64,000 nt of DNA from Saccopteryx bilineata. Lineage: Eukaryota; Chordata; Mammalia; Chiroptera; Emballonuridae. The translations under genes were made by a program, and so were the position numbers. Shown piece by piece: positions 25,479 through 38,645 of this stretch (positions within the stretch are counted from its first letter, which is position 1; every line of letters starts with the position of its first letter). The notes beneath the pieces were generated by a model, which made no database searches, was not told the origin of the DNA, and saw nothing but the letters and a program-made list of their open reading frames with translations. The DNA is taken from assembly GCF_036850765.1 (NCBI RefSeq), contig NC_089495.1, positions 29,401,464 to 29,465,463 of the forward strand. The letters are read 5' to 3'.

Positions 25479-28400
25479 TTGTACGCCCTCTTTTTAAAAC
25501 ATTCCTGGCACGTAAAGCATTCTCACGTGTATTCTCTCAGTTTTCCCTCACAACAGTTGGTGGGGGAACGTAGGCTATTTGCTGGTATCCCGCTGTGGAT
25601 CGGGCACTTGTCTGAAGGCAGAGCAGGTTGGGAACAGGGCAAGAAATAAACTCGACTCTTGATTCCTGGTCCAGAGCTTAGACACTGCACCATACTGGCA
25701 TCTTCTGTTGTCTCCAGCTTAACAATTGGTAAGCGCCATATTCTAGCCATATTCTAAATTCACAGGCTTAATTTAAGAATCACTTATTACCGTAAAAGAG
25801 ATGTTTCCAGTCTATTGTAATTGTTGCGAACCAATGCGTCTTAATGCAGAACGAACTTCAAAGCCACAAGCAGTGGAGATGAGAAGGAAGGAGAGAATTG
25901 AGCCCAGCCTGAGTGGTGTTAGCCTTCCCCCTCTGTCATCCTGTCTTCCCAACACCCCCATTCCTTCCCCCAAATCCAAACTCTCCCACAAGCTGCAAGG
26001 CTCCGAGTGCACAGAATTGTGCCCTTCGTTCCCTGGAGTTAGACTGGAAGTGAACTCTGTCCTCCAAGGCTGGACGAGGAGGAATGAGGCCAAACAGGAC
26101 ATTCTTCTAGTCCAAGACTCTTTGCCCTTTCGAAAAAAAGTGGCCCTGTGCTTCCCATCGGAGCTCTGAGGGAGGGAGGGCTTGCCCCCAGTTCCTGAAG
26201 GGCCGCGATAAGGGTGGATGTCGTTATGGTGCAGTTGGAAATGATTTGCTCTGGGAACTGTGACTCTCTTTACCATGAAATCAGTTGACTGCTATTACAT
26301 CAGCCTGATGACTAATGGCAAAAGAATCCAACCGTCCACCAAGATGTTCTACTGATCTGCCCTCCCCTCAGGAATCACATAGGTAAAGAAAGACCTTTCC
26401 TTCCCACCCAGTGTGCATCGGATGGGCATATTCTAACTAAGGCTATGTGTGGTTGAGTAGAGACCCTTAAACTTAAGTTCCTCTCCTGTAATCACTTCAA
26501 GGTCCCAAGGGACCTCAGAGCTAATACTGTTTTTTCCTATGAAGTCCAGCACAGATGAGCTGAAATGGCCTGTGGTGGGAACTGAGGGGGTTATTGGGCA
26601 TCTTTTCTGTAGTGAAAATAAATTTTACAAGTTCAAGCTCCAGAGCTTTGAGATCGCAAAGGAGCAGAAGCCACCCTTGGTGTGCCCAGCACCTTGAAAA
26701 TGGTTCTTTCCCACCGGCTGGCTGCACCTCCCCCCACCCGCACGCCCCAGCGGAGGGCTGTGCGCTGCTCTCCAACTCCGAGCTGAGCTTGACCCAGCTG
26801 CCAATCTGCAAAATAAAATCAATGTGTGACCTTATTCACCAGCTGTGCCGAAGAAACTAGCACAAACTAGGGCCAGCGTTGAAGCCAAAAAGGGAAGATG
26901 AGATGTTGGGAGAGAGAGAAAGAGGGGGAAAAACTTGGCTGGACATGAAAGGTGTCTTGTCTGTCTGTTCCCCATTAGGCGCAATTCTCTTGCAATCTTG
27001 CAGCCTCAACATAATTCTCTTGACCAGAAACTCTCCAGAGAGATAGTGTCAGAGGAAAAACAAACAGAATAGCATCTCTGACAGCAAAGTCACTTAAAAA
27101 CCTATTTGGGGGGTAAGGGGGTGGAGTGCGGGAGACATGTCAGCACGTAAGGAGGGCACTCCTCCACAGCAGGCCACATGTGGAGACACATTTACCCTGG
27201 AAGGGACAGCAACAGGACAGGAAGAGGAGCCAGAGAGAGGGTTGTGTGCAAGGCAGGGCCAGCCCCAGGAAGCAAAACTCCCGGTCCTCTGCCCTCCCAG
27301 CCCCTCGGATGCCTCAAGATCCACCTTATGTGGCTTTCTCAACTGTGTCTTCAACAAATAATCCTTACGGCCCTGTGGTGCATTGTGTGGATCCAGAGGA
27401 TTGCTAGAGAAGAAAAGTGGTCCCAATTTGTCCTAACTTGGCTTTCCCATTTCTGACCACCACCAACAGCCCCAGAACCCAGCCAGCGCCCCAGGCAGCA
27501 AAGGTCCGTTCTGCCCCAGGCCCAGCCCCGGCCCCTTTGACCTGTCTCCTAGTGTTGGAGAAGCCAGGCCCCACCCTGGCCTGCAGGAGCCCAGGGGGTG
27601 AGGATTCTAGAATGGGGGGTGCGGGGCCAGAGGGGGCACAGTTCCGTGCTCAAGTTTCTGGGGCAGGCATCCTGTTATAAGAGAGAACTTTTTTTTTTTT
27701 AAGCAAGAAAAACTAATCAGAAGAAAGAAGCAAGAGCTTTTCCCTGCCTTTCGGACTTGTTTATTACTAGGATATCTGATTTCAGCAGAGGAAGCCGGCA
27801 CGGAGCAAGGTTTTTATTGGCCATGAGCAAGAGGAATTCAGGGTTTGCCTTTGATTCGGCTTCCCCAGAGCATGAGGCACTGAGGAGTGCTCGCTGCTTT
27901 GATGGAGCAGCTCAGGACTTCGGGGGCCCCCAGAACTCTGTTTTCTGCAGCACTGACTAAACTTCCCTTTGGGGATGAGGGTCGAGCAGGGGCTTCAGAG
28001 TGGAAGATGGCCTCATCGACATTTCAGCAGGAGAGCAAAATAGGGGACAAAAGTAAAAAGTTGTCAGATTGGCTCCAGGGGAGCACAAGGGAGGCCACGC
28101 TCGCTCCCCCTTCCCCGAGTGGGGACCTGGAGGAGGGAGGTCTGGTCTGGATGAAAGCAGTGTCTCTAGCAGACAGAGCTGGGCAGGCTGCAGTCAGGCC
28201 CGGCCTGATGGTTTCAATGTGTGAGGAAGATAAAGCCAGAGATCTGCAGAGGCTGCCTCTGCCAGCAGCGCTCCTCGCTGGGGCCGGGGCCGGGCTGGCC
28301 TCTGCAGAGGGGGGTTACTAGCTGGGCCGCAGGCTCCAGGAGCTGCCGCTGACCCCCAGGGCTCCCCACAGACACCTCACACACAGACAGCCCGATCTTA

Positions 28401-29115
28401 CCCCAGTCCTGGGGAGTCTGCCTGCCTCCTACTGGCTTCCAAAGGCGGGCAGCTTTGCCAATGAAGAGGGAGGGTGTCCCTCCATGTGGGGGCTTCTGGG
28501 TGAGCCCGGCCATCTCCCTTTTCCCTCAGAAAGAACCTCAAAGCTGAGGTGTCTAGGTATCCCACGCTTTGCCTGGTGTGCACCCTGTGAGGGGGTGTCG
28601 GCTGCTGAGGGTGCTGGGACATCGGGACCTGTGCTGATCGCAGGGGCAGCCCCTCGGGGCAAGGTGGCCGTGCCTAGGCATGGCTCTCTTCCTTTTCCAA
28701 GGTTTGCAACCAGAGGTGGTAGATCCGTGTGAGAGTCACCTTCTCCCTCTCTGCAAGCGCAGGTCTTCGCAGGCATCTCCGCGTGTGCCTTTGGGACTGC
28801 TCACGGGCCTGTCTCCCAGACGGCGCATGCACCTCGGCGCTGAGGCTGGCTGTCCCTAGCATGCCCTGCTCACCTGGGAGGCCCAGGCCCACTTTGGCAG
28901 CCGCTGTGCTGCTTGGCTCTCTGAGCTGAGGCCCAAGCCTGGGGCAGGGAGTGGGGAATGGGGAACAGGGCTCTCACTGTGTCCACTTCAAGGAACCCAG
29001 GCATCAAAAGGACTTTATGCAGTAAGTTTGGGAACATACAGGGAGCAGAGCTGCAAAAGTAAATGTAGATGGCACACTGGGGAAGAGAACATGCGTGCAT
29101 GCACATGCATGTGAC

Positions 29116-29118
<3 letters not shown>

Positions 29119-29151
<33 letters not shown>
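29119..29151 (+). repeat. (CA)n microsatellite
   Basis: About 16 CA units, preceded by CATG-rich text. Confidence 0.95.
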
Positions 29152-29153
<2 letters not shown>

Positions 29154-29246
29154 CCACAACGCTCGCTCCGAGACTCTGGAACCAGTCTGTCTGGAGTGAA
29201 GCCTAAATCTGTTCCTTGCCAGTCGAAGTACTTTGGGCCAAAGACT

Positions 29247-29380
29247 CTACCCCTTTGGCGCCTCAGTTTCCTCATCTGTAAAGAGCGGTGATATTAAGAG
29301 CAACTGGCCCATGGTGGTGTTGAAGTTTAAATGTGATGAAGTATGTAAGGTGCTGTGCCCAGAACCTGGCGCACAGGGAC
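29247..29380 (+). repeat. MIR SINE fragment
   Basis: 'cctcagtttcctcatctgta' followed by a weak match ending 'gaacctggcgcacag' is the MIR 3' half. Confidence 0.75.
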
Positions 29381-31049
29381 AGCGCGGTCAAGGTTAGGGA
29401 CCACACGCTGGACCGGACTGGTTGGGCTTTACAGCCTGCTGGAGTCTCCGTGGAGAAACAGGGCGGAGCGCTGATGGACAGTGGAGATAAGGACTGCTGA
29501 AAAAACGGTTGCCTTCCTTCATAAATGCAACATGATCCTCTAAGACTGAGGAGGAAGGAGGTCCCTCCAAGGAGCAGCCGAAGCCCTGAGTGCCCGCAAA
29601 AGCTCCCCCGTGAGTGCAGCTGACACACAGGGCTGTGGCTGGACGCAGGGAGGTGGCGAGGCCCGCGTCCCCTTGACACACTGCCCAAACATGGACACCC
29701 GAGCCTCCCCTCCCCTCCCCACAGCTTTAAACTAAAGATCTAACGAGGGACTGGGGCATTAAAACAGCAAAATCAACCCTGAGTGAAACCAAAACTGGAT
29801 ACTCTGGCTCACACACCCTGGGTGACACACCCAAGCTGCCAGAGTGCGTCCCCAGGACACGGGAGGCCCAGAGAGAGGGCTCCTCTTACATTTCTCCCAC
29901 CCTCCCCTCCATGAGTCTTCCAGGGCCCCAAGGCAGCCTGATAGGTCTTAGGTCTTAGGTAACAGAGCCCGACCTCATGCACAGAGGTCTGAACTTGACC
30001 TTCCAGAGAGAGAGGAGGAGGGGGAGAGGGAGTGAGGATGCACCCAGAGGGCAAGAGAGAAGAGGAGAAAAAAGAGCACAGACAGAGGGAAAGGAGGAGA
30101 GGAAGATGAAGAGCGACAAGCCCCAGAGGGCTGGCCCCAGGAACCAGCTACGAGCCCACTATGCAGCAGGAAGAATCAGGGTTCCACGCAATGACAGATT
30201 TTTCCAGAAAATTGGAAATCCAACCTGCCAGGCTGCTGATGAGCCTGCACTGTGTGTAAATGAAGGTGTCTCTTCGAGGCACCCCCAGGATGGGAGGGGC
30301 TTCCCTCTCACTGCTAGCCTGGTGAGTGACTCATGGAGAGGGTGACAGTGACCCAGAGAACCAGGCTAGGAAATCTATGGAGAGGCACTGGGAGGTGCAG
30401 CTGTGGTAGCCTGACTGCACAGCCACCGCTGGAGAGGGACGCTCTCCCAAGTGCCCAAGTACTGAGCCTCTTTCAGGGACACGAAGGCAAATCCGGTAAC
30501 AGCCCCTCTGCGGGGCTGGGTTGGGATGGGCCACGGCTTTTCATTCCAGACTCTTCCACGCTATTTCATGTTTTAACCATGTGCATGTATTACTTGGATA
30601 AACACAATTTGGTCAGTAGTGGTGAGGCTAGAAGCAGGCTTCTCCATGGAGGAGTGTTTGACCTCGGCCTAGCCTCCAGCCCGGCAAAAGGAGACTGCAC
30701 TCCTCACTCTTACCAGTGGCCCTTGGGCCCAGTGCGAGGGGTGACCCCCTCACACTCCAGGCTTGTCCTCCACCACTCCTCCAGCCCAGAACAACACCTG
30801 CAACTTTCTCCAGCAATGGCCTTTGGCTCCGCTCCTGTTTTCCTCAGTGCTGCTTTAGGCCTCCGCCAGGGTGTGAGGGGCACAGGTGTATGAGCCGGGG
30901 CCCTGTGCTGGGGCGGCAGAGAGCCACACTGCCCGCACTGTCCCAGATCAGTGTGTGGGAGAACATGCAGTAGGCGGGGTGTCTCCCCTTGCTCACTGCG
31001 CTCCAGCCACACAGGTCTCTGGCTCTTCCCTGATTGAACACAGCAAGTG

Positions 31050-31382
31050 CACGCCCACCTCGCTGCTCCTTGTTGTTCCCTCTACAGGGGGTGCTCTGTC
31101 CCCCAAACCCATGGGCCCTGCCCTCTATTCCTTCAGACCTCTGCTCCAAGAAGACCTTGTCAGAGAGGTCCTCCCCATCACTCTTCATCCCCTTACCCTG
31201 CTTTTGTTCCATTGACCTTATTCCACCTACTAGATTATACACATGTACTTGTTCATTTGCACATTACCTGGCTTCCTCTGCTATAAGGTGCGCTCCAGGA
31301 AAACACAGACTCTCTTTTGGTTTATTGCTATATCATCAGTGTCCAAAACAGTATCTGGCTCATGGCAGATACTCAATAAATT
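31050..31382 (+). repeat. LINE-2 3' end
   Basis: 'catcactcttcatcccctta', 'ctgctataaggtgcgctcca' and 'cagatactcaataaattgtt' follow the L2 3' UTR consensus order in sense orientation. Confidence 0.8.
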
Positions 31383-32253
31383 GTTGTTTAAGTAAATAAC
31401 TAAGGCCTCAGTAGCACTTTGTTGAACAAGTTAAATAAATGTCTCCTCTATTTGTTAAGCATTAATACAAGCTGGGAATCATAGAGAGAAAAAAAAGAAT
31501 TCCCTCTTCTGGGAACTTACATTCTACTGGAAGAGTCAAACATGTAAGTAGTGAACTATAGCATAGAGCAAAAGTATGTAGGTACCAATAGGAAAAATAG
31601 CAGCAAGCTCTAGGAGCAGCAGGTTAGTAACGTTACTGAGGCCTGGCCTGCACCGGGCTGGGTTGTTCTCTGATACCAAGCAATTCTCCAGTTTTCTGAC
31701 ATCCACTGGGTGTCCTGCAACTTAATTCACTTCTGATACCGGCAACTCAGACACAGTGCAGACACCGCAGGCTGAGGGCTCAGTCCCACAAGACTGCCTC
31801 TACTTCAGATGCCAGTTGCAAGTCCCAGGCCACCTGTCCGCCTGACTGGCTATAAGTCCTCAGAGATTTCTCCAACGCCCTCCTAAGTTTTTATTTATTT
31901 ATTTATTCTTAGAACGGTTCGCAGAACACAGGCGGAAGCCTTAATTTGCTGATTTATTATGAAGGATATAACTCAGGAATAACCAACTAGAAAAGATGCG
32001 TAGGGCACGGGGTGGGGAGAGGGGGCGTGGAGCCTCCTTACCCATTCCAGGGGCTCCACCCTCCCAGCACCTTGATGTGGTCACCAACCCAGAGCTCTCT
32101 GAACCTCATTGTTCAAGAGGGTTTACCAAACTCAATCTCCAGCAGCCCCCTCCTTTTCCGGGAGGCCAGTGGGAGGGGCTGAAAGTGCCAGCCCTCTAAT
32201 CACTTGTTCATTCTGGTGACTAGCCCCATCCTGAGGTTATCTAAAAGTACTAC

Positions 32254-32378
32254 CCCGTCACTGGCTCAGCCTGACCCCGCCACCCCATCGAGGCACATAT
32301 GAGAAGAAATCAATGAACAACTAAAAAGGGACACAACTTCGAGTTGATCCTTCTCATCTCTCTTTCTTCTTACCTGTA

Positions 32379-32434
<56 letters not shown>

Positions 32435-32446
32435 AAGAAACTAAAA
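32254..32446 (+). mobile_element. tRNA-derived SINE, type B, internally deleted
   Basis: The head 'cagcctgacc' is joined directly to 'gaggcacatatgagaagaaa', so most of the head region is missing. It ends in (CT)n(CA)n. Flanking copies of aaaagtac (32243 and 32447) form the duplication. Confidence 0.8.
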
Positions 32447-33008
32447 TAAAAGTACCACTCTAAATCACTTTCTTAGCCTAAATTCAGGTGTGCTCAAAGA
32501 GCATCCTTAGGGATAACAGAACACACCCCCATTACTTAGGAAACTCCAAGGGTTTTAAGAGCTCTGCATTGGGAATCAGGGACAAGGCCAAATACATTTT
32601 TGTATCATATCACACAGGCTTCATCCACAGATGTTGACAAAAGAAATGTCCAAACCTGTACAGAATTTTTATGAGTTTATTTAAGTCAAACTGACAACAA
32701 TTGCCAGGAAGCAAAATCTCCATGGATTGAGAAAATGTTCCAAAGAATGGCAGTTTAGCAGTGTATTTTATCCACTAGAATAAAAGGAGACATAAGAAGA
32801 TTACATTAAATCCACTGGTGGTCAATGGGGAGGGGAGCCAAGCAGAGAAATCTCCGAGACTGGATAAAAAACAAAATGGAGAGACACGTACTTCCTTTAC
32901 ATTGATGGGTACAGGATAGTTAATACTTAACGTTTACAGCACAGAGATGGTATTCAGGAACAAGATAACGAGGGATTCTGTGGTCTTGTGCTCTATTGCA
33001 CAAGATTA

Positions 33009-33382
33009 CAGGGGGTCCTCGGGTTACAACACAGTTCCGTTCCTACGACAGAGACATAACCCGAATTTTGGTGTAAGTCAAAACACACCCTAGACTAAGT
33101 CACTTAGCTATCCTAACACAGTGGTAAAATCATAATCTAGAACATAAACATACAACTAAGCCACAGAAAAAGGAAAAGGACATGAATATACTGTACTGTC
33201 CACTGCACTGTGTATTCTTCCACCCTGTGCAGTCAAACTAGTTCACCCACGTAGTCCGTAAGTATGACACTAACAGCGTAAGCTGAAACACTCATGTCTC
33301 AATTGTTTAAAGTTTTTATGGGCATGAGCATCGTGAACTCGAAACGCATATATCGAGACTGTCATAACCTGAGGAGCCCCTG
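33009..33382. mobile_element. Tc1/mariner-type MITE with TA duplication
   Basis: The left end CAGGGGGTCCTCGGGTTACA pairs with the right end, whose reverse complement is CAGGGGCTCCTCAGGTTATG. It is flanked by TA on both sides (33007-33008 and 33383-33384). It is 374 bp with no transposase frame. The flanking 32650-33000 and 33630-33830 look like another old interspersed repeat that I cannot classify. Confidence 0.8.
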
Positions 33383-33422
33383 TACTTTGACATTTCAAAG
33401 TAATCTTAGGTGCAAAAAGACA

Positions 33423-33554
33423 GCCTGACCTGTGGTGGCGCAGTGGATAAAGCGTTGGCCTGGAACGCTGAGGTCGCCGGTTCGAAACCCTGGGCTTGCC
33501 CAGTCAAGGCACATATGGGAGTTGATGCTTCCTGTTCCTCCCCCCTTCTCTCCT

Positions 33555-33585
<31 letters not shown>

Positions 33586-33625
33586 CCCCCTTCTCTAAAA
33601 TGAATAAATAAAATCTTAAAAAAAA
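33423..33625 (+). mobile_element. tRNA-derived SINE, type A
   Basis: 'gcctgacctgtggtggcgca', 'cagtcaaggcacatatggga', a (CT)n tract and an A tail. The flanking duplication is aaaaagaca. Confidence 0.93.
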
Positions 33626-33854
33626 AAAAAAGACAATAGACAGGCTTGCTTAAGGTAAAGGTTGACCTTAGTCAAGGAAGCCACAGGCCTAGGAGCAGAC
33701 TACCTGCCAGGGTTTACTTTTAGGAGTTTTTATGTTTAGACCATCCTATACGGTTACTTACAGTCTCTGAGTTTGGAAGGCCCTTCTTGCAAGCCTCCTC
33801 TGAGCTTGTCAGGTTTGGTGGGTGGCCCCTTTTTCATTCACACGTATAATTAAC

Positions 33855-34020
33855 ATCATCATCACAATTCTCTGAAGTAATTTTTATCCCCCATTCTGCA
33901 GATGAGAAAATTGAGGCCTAGGTAAATTAAGTGACTTGCCCAAAGTCACACGATCAATAACATGGAGAGACAGGATTTGAATTCCACTTCAGAGTTCGTG
34001 CTCTTAGCCACTGTGCTCTT
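33855..34020 (-). repeat. MIR SINE
   Basis: 'ctgcagatgagaaaattgag', 'gacttgcccaaagtcacacg' and 'gtgctcttagccactgtgct' are reversed MIR. Confidence 0.85.
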
Positions 34021-34740
34021 AGTGAGGAGATATTCCATCATCTGGGGGAATGTGAGTAGATTTCACTTGCAGAATGAGTCAGATTTTAATAGAGTCAGGG
34101 ATTATAACCCTGGGAATGTCTAAATTATACACAGGTACCTGGGATGTGGTGAAATCTGAGCACCAAGGGGAAGCCCTTGCAGCCCCAAATATTCAACTGG
34201 ACAGGAATGAATTCTTATTCATTCCTTCTGGTTGAGGCACAGACAACTGTCATGAACACGCAGTGTAAATGTTCCAACAGGACAGGCTGCTCAGCACAGT
34301 CCCCACAGGGAGGTACAGGCAGAGTGGGGGGGGACAGAGTACTCAAAGTGTCTAGTAGAGCCATCCCGGGAGGGAGGTGGGAGAATGCAGTTGAGGGGTG
34401 TCACAGGCTCTGTGCCTCCGCTGTCTTTGTAAGCTGATGGAGCCCTTGAGAAATGTCACATCTGCATTATCAATTCCATTATGGGCTATGATCTTAACCA
34501 CTGTTTGTCCTAGGTCTGTGTCAGTACCTTGCCTCTGAAAACTGACAAGGCACAGAGGGAGCTAGAAACCTTAATAACTAAAAGATGAACATCCAGGGCA
34601 GGGCCTCAGACAGCTGGGAGAGGAGAGCAGGGCCTGGAAGTGGGATGTCTTCTGATTCCATAGATGTTTATAGCCTCCCAACAGTCTCTAAACTCTCACT
34701 TTCCTCTGAGTAGTGAAACTTCTTTAGAAGTCCCTGTCAC

Positions 34741-34885
34741 CTGACCTGTGGTGGTGCAGTGGATAAGGTGTCGACCAGGAATGCCGAGGTCGCTGGTTTA
34801 AAGCCCTAGGCTTGCCCAGTCAAGGCACATGCGAGAAGCAACTCGCTTCCCTCCCTTTCTTTCTCTCCTCTCTCTAAAAGCAAGA
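34741..34885 (+). mobile_element. tRNA-derived SINE, type A, shortened tail
   Basis: 'cctgacctgtggtggtgcag' and 'ccagtcaaggcacatgcgag', then a short CT tract and 'ctctctaaaagcaagag'. Confidence 0.85.
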
Positions 34886-35086
34886 GAAAATTTTCTGTCC
34901 TCCTTGACTCCACTGGAAGACTAGGGGAGAGGACCCTGGTTCTACTGCCCGTTGTGCTTTGGGAGTGGACATCTTTAAAGGTCCAGCTCAGAGATCAAAA
35001 GGGGGACCAAAAGGAGGAAACCTCAAAGGGAGTGAAACTCTTGGGGGACTTGTTGAGAGCCCCGTCCTTCCCTAGAAAGTATAGAG

Positions 35087-35437
35087 CAGGGTAGTCAACC
35101 TTTTTATACCTACCGCCCACTTTTGTATCTCTGTTAGTAGTAAAATTCTCTAACCGCCCACCGGTTCCACAGTAATGGTGATTTATAAAGTAGGGAGGTA
35201 ACTTTACTTTATAAAACTTATAAAGCAGAGTTACAGCAAGTTAAAGCATATAATAATAATTACTTACCAAGTACTTTATGTTGGATTTTCGCTAAGTTTG
35301 GCAGAATAAATCTTTATAAAACAACTTACTATAGTTAAATCTATCTTTTTATTTATTCTTTGGTTGCTCCGCTACCACCCACCATGAAAGCTGGAACACC
35401 CACTAGTGGGCGGTAGGGACCAGGTTGACTACCACTA
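35087..35437 (+). mobile_element. Non-autonomous hAT element, family 2
   Basis: It starts CAGGGTAGTCAACCTTTTTA and ends CAGGTTGACTACCACTA. It is flanked by a perfect 8-bp duplication GTATAGAG (35079-35086 and 35438-35445). AT-rich interior, 351 bp, no open transposase frame. A near-identical inverted copy lies at 45288. Confidence 0.94.
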
Positions 35438-35439
35438 GT

Positions 35440-35675
35440 ATAGAGCATAGCAGTTAACAAATTGGAGTCCAGAGTACCTGATTCAGATCCTGGTTCTATT
35501 ACTTATTCACTGTACAACCTTAAGCTAGTTATTTTTAAGGTATCTCTTCACGTCTCAGTTCCGTTTGTTAAAACAGTCATCACCACCCTATTGTGAGGAC
35601 TAAGACTAACTAAGCTAATTATTACAAAATGCAGTCGACAAGTGTCTGGCACACTGGGAGTACTCAGTGGCATTG
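35440..35675 (+). repeat. MIR SINE
   Basis: 'agagcatagcagttaacaaa', 'gattcagatcctggttctat', 'cctattgtgaggactaagac' and 'gtgtctggcacactgggagt' follow the MIR order. The hAT element at 35087 inserted at its left edge. Confidence 0.85.
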
Positions 35676-35679
35676 CCTT

Positions 35680-38080
35680 CCTTAGGTGCAGGTCCTGCGG
35701 TAGCTCTGGTCTGCTCCAGTCTCAGAGAGAAGGGACAGTGGTTGTTCTCCATCTCCGCTCTCAGCTGCTCCTAATGGAGGCCCTGGCTGATTGTGGGCTA
35801 GAAGGTCTCAGCCACTCCTTGACAAGAGGGAATGGATCAGCATGACACTGGGGACAGCAGAGAGGTTGGCAGCTAGCACCTGGCAAAGGCAAGCTGATTT
35901 TTGAGAGGAGCATGACAGATGTGAGCCACAGACCCTTAAGGGAATAATTATGGTCTACAAGGGTCATGTGGGTTACACATCTGCCCTAGATTGGACTAAA
36001 ACGTGTGACCAGCTCTGCTCCCTTACTTCAACCTTGTCCCTATATCATGATGCCCTCCCTACTCCATTCAAGGGCTTATCACACACTAGGGACTTTGGGC
36101 AAACTCCCTAGCTAGGTCTCCTGAGGTTGGGAACTACTGGTATGTTTGAGTCATCCTTCTAATCTCACACAAACCTCAAGACAAAAAGCTTTTCATGCAG
36201 GCCACTCACTCACTCCACCCTGCACCTCTGAGGACAAATAACCAGGAGCTCCCTGTCAGAAAAAGTTTTGAGGGGAAGAAAAGAGCAATTGAAAAGGAGT
36301 CAGAGGGTAAGCTCATGCCCCTGGCTCTTTATCGCTCAGGGAGTGATTCGGTTTCCTCATCCACAGGTAAAATGGGAAAGGAACCCCAGCCCCACTCACC
36401 TCCTTGGGTGGGTAATAGAAGCCTAAAGTGATGACTAACAGACAAGACAGCATTTTGTAAATATCTTCACCAGGCACCTCATTCCTGCTTGTGGGGAAGC
36501 ATCACCTTATTCAATGTAATATGGCATCTAGTCAGCCTCCAAGAATGAGTGTTACAGTGGAATTCCTCTCCAGACTTTCAATTTCTTCATTTAGCAAAAA
36601 GCTGTGTGACCCAGGCAGAGACCTGCCTCCTCTCCTCCCCTCTCTGACAAGCTTTACTCTCCTGGGCGCGAGAGGGTTGGATGACAGACCCTGCCTCTGG
36701 GCTGTGGCTCTGTGACACACTCCACTCTTGACCCTTCCAGAGGAATGCAGCCCCAGCCCGCCTGTCCCCCGCATAGGGCTCCTGCTGAGGACTCCGCTGC
36801 CCTCCTCTTTTCCTCCATTTGCAATCACTATTTATTTATATTTGGAAGTTGAAGGAACCAGAGCCTGCAACTGGGAGAGACTTGTGGAGCCAGAGAGGGA
36901 AAGTGAAGAAGCCAGTGTCTGGGCCCATGTCTGCCACCAACGGTAAGGGAGAAAAGCTGCTTCCCTGCAAAGGGGGGTGGGAGACCCCTCAGAGACCACC
37001 ATGCTGGAAATGGTGCCACACTCACCACCAGCAGGGCCAAGAACGCAGAGAGAGGGTGGTGGTCGCCGTAGAGACCACTTTGGTGGCACAGTGAAGGATG
37101 TACAGGAGTTCAGTCCAGGAATCATCCAACCCAAGCTGCCTGCCCGTCAACAGCAAGGCTCTGTTAAGTGGCAGAAAAGTCAGCCTTTGCGGGGAAACCA
37201 AGGAAGCAGACACACTGGGCCGCACCTCTCTCTTTCTGTTCCCAGCCCCGTTCCCAGCTTGCATTACAGTCCATCCAAGACTCACAGATAATTCTCATCC
37301 CCATCCCCAGTTGTCAAGATCAGACCTTGCTCAAAGCCACCAGCTCTCTGCCTCTGGCAACCCAGTGCCCGCTCTCGCTCACTCGCTCATTCTCATGCCA
37401 CAACTTACATTCATAAACTGGGGGGGAGGGGGGAGCAGGCAGGGCCCCATTTTGACTCCAGAAATTAGATACCCCAGGATGTTAGGGGTTGTGTGCAAGT
37501 CACACAGAACTGTCTGGAATGGGTTCTTCTGACTCACAACACAGTACTCTTTCCATACCCCGCAGATTCCTGCTTTTCCTCTTCTTGGGTCCCCTCATTC
37601 CCACTGCACTACCCACCCACAAACACACGCTGAGACGTGGAAAAAGTAAAGATCTAGGCTGTCTGCCTTGGCCTTTGCCCCCTGCTTGACCAACTGACAT
37701 GCACTCCCCGCTGGGCAAGGTCACACCAGCAGAGGAGGGTCTGGGCCTCCCTCGTCTCAGGCTGTGTCCTGTGGGGGCTGAACTAGGGGTATGAGAGTGA
37801 CAGCCGGGTTCCAGACTGACCCTTCAGGTCAGAGGCCAAGGGAAGCCGAGTCTCAGCAACCCTAGAGCGGTGAACAACGTTCAATTCAAAACATGGAGCA
37901 CCAGACATCTCCTGTCAATCCGGTACGTCAAGGAAAGCCCCACAAACACAATCGGGATACGAGCTGGATGCGCATAAGGGAAGGTTTTGAGGAAAGTGAT
38001 GGCGGTGGGCTTGAAGGTCTGAGATGGGCTGCGGAAAGGGGCAGGAGAGAGAAGGAGTCTGGGTTCCCGGTGGGTGCAGA
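35680..38080. other. Intergenic spacer upstream of ADGRA2, part 2
   Basis: I recognised no repeat or gene exon. The many short open frames on both strands have no shared splice logic and I treat them as chance. CpG content rises from about 37950 onward. Confidence 0.5.
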
Positions 38081-38636
38081 GGACACGCAGGGCCTCAGGT
38101 CGGCTTGCCGGCTCTGGCGCGGAGCAGGGCACCGGCCTGGCTGCGCATCAGCAGGCGCTAGGGCCTCGCGGACGAGCCGGCGAGGGGAGGGCGCCCCCTC
38201 GGGAAGGCGGGCGGGGTCTGGCGGCGGCGGGAGCTGCGCGGCGCGGAGTTGCCTCCATCCATGGCACGGGGCGGCGGCGGCGGCGGCGGCAGCAGGGGCC
38301 CGGCGCGATCCGTTAGGTCCCAGTCCAGCACTGAGGGGGCAGGAGCCGCCGAGGGGCCCGGCCTCCGCCAGCCCGGGAGCAGCGCGCAGAGACTCCGGCT
38401 GCGCTGCGGAGGGCCGCGAGCTCTCCGCTGACAGCCGCGCCGGCGTCCTCCCCGCCGGGGCGCTCGCCGGACATGCCCCCGGGGCGCGGCGGCGGGGACC
38501 CCGGGGCTCGCCTCCGCCCAGGGCCCCCCGCCCCGCCCTCGGGCGCCCCGGGCCCCTGCTGAGCACGCCTCCCGCACGCCGGGGGCCCTCCGGGCCGCGC
38601 GCAGACCGGCCCCAGCGCTGTCGTCCCCGCGGGGCT

Positions 38637-38645
38637 ATGGGCTGA
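38637..38645 (+). promoter_or_regulatory. ADGRA2: Two-codon uORF overlapping the ADGRA2 start
   Basis: ATG GGC TGA at 38637-38645; the last base of the stop is the first base of the ADGRA2 ATG (TGATG). A scanning ribosome would meet this ATG first. Its context (ggggctATGg) has G at +4 but C at -3, so it is only moderately favourable. Confidence 0.7.

Larger units (their letters stand above)
24341..32240. other. Intergenic spacer PLPBP-ADGRA2, part 1
   Basis: I found no exon that can be joined or recognised. The open frames here are short, overlap on both strands and follow GC-rich composition. Contents recognised are a reversed SINE (25316), a CA microsatellite (29119), a MIR piece (29247) and an L2 end (31050). 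The remainder is unique sequence with nothing I can name. Confidence 0.6.

Noticed and set aside
24341..38000. A hidden gene between PLPBP and ADGRA2
   Set aside because: No set of open segments with matching splice phases or recognisable protein was found. Short frames on both strands overlap each other and track GC content.
37893..38645. 250-codon + strand open frame just before ADGRA2, and a 212-codon frame opposite it (37928-38566)
   Set aside because: Both lie in the CpG island, where stop codons are rare in every frame. The residues are Gly/Ala/Arg/Pro-rich with no family resemblance. The + frame merely ends on the uORF stop.
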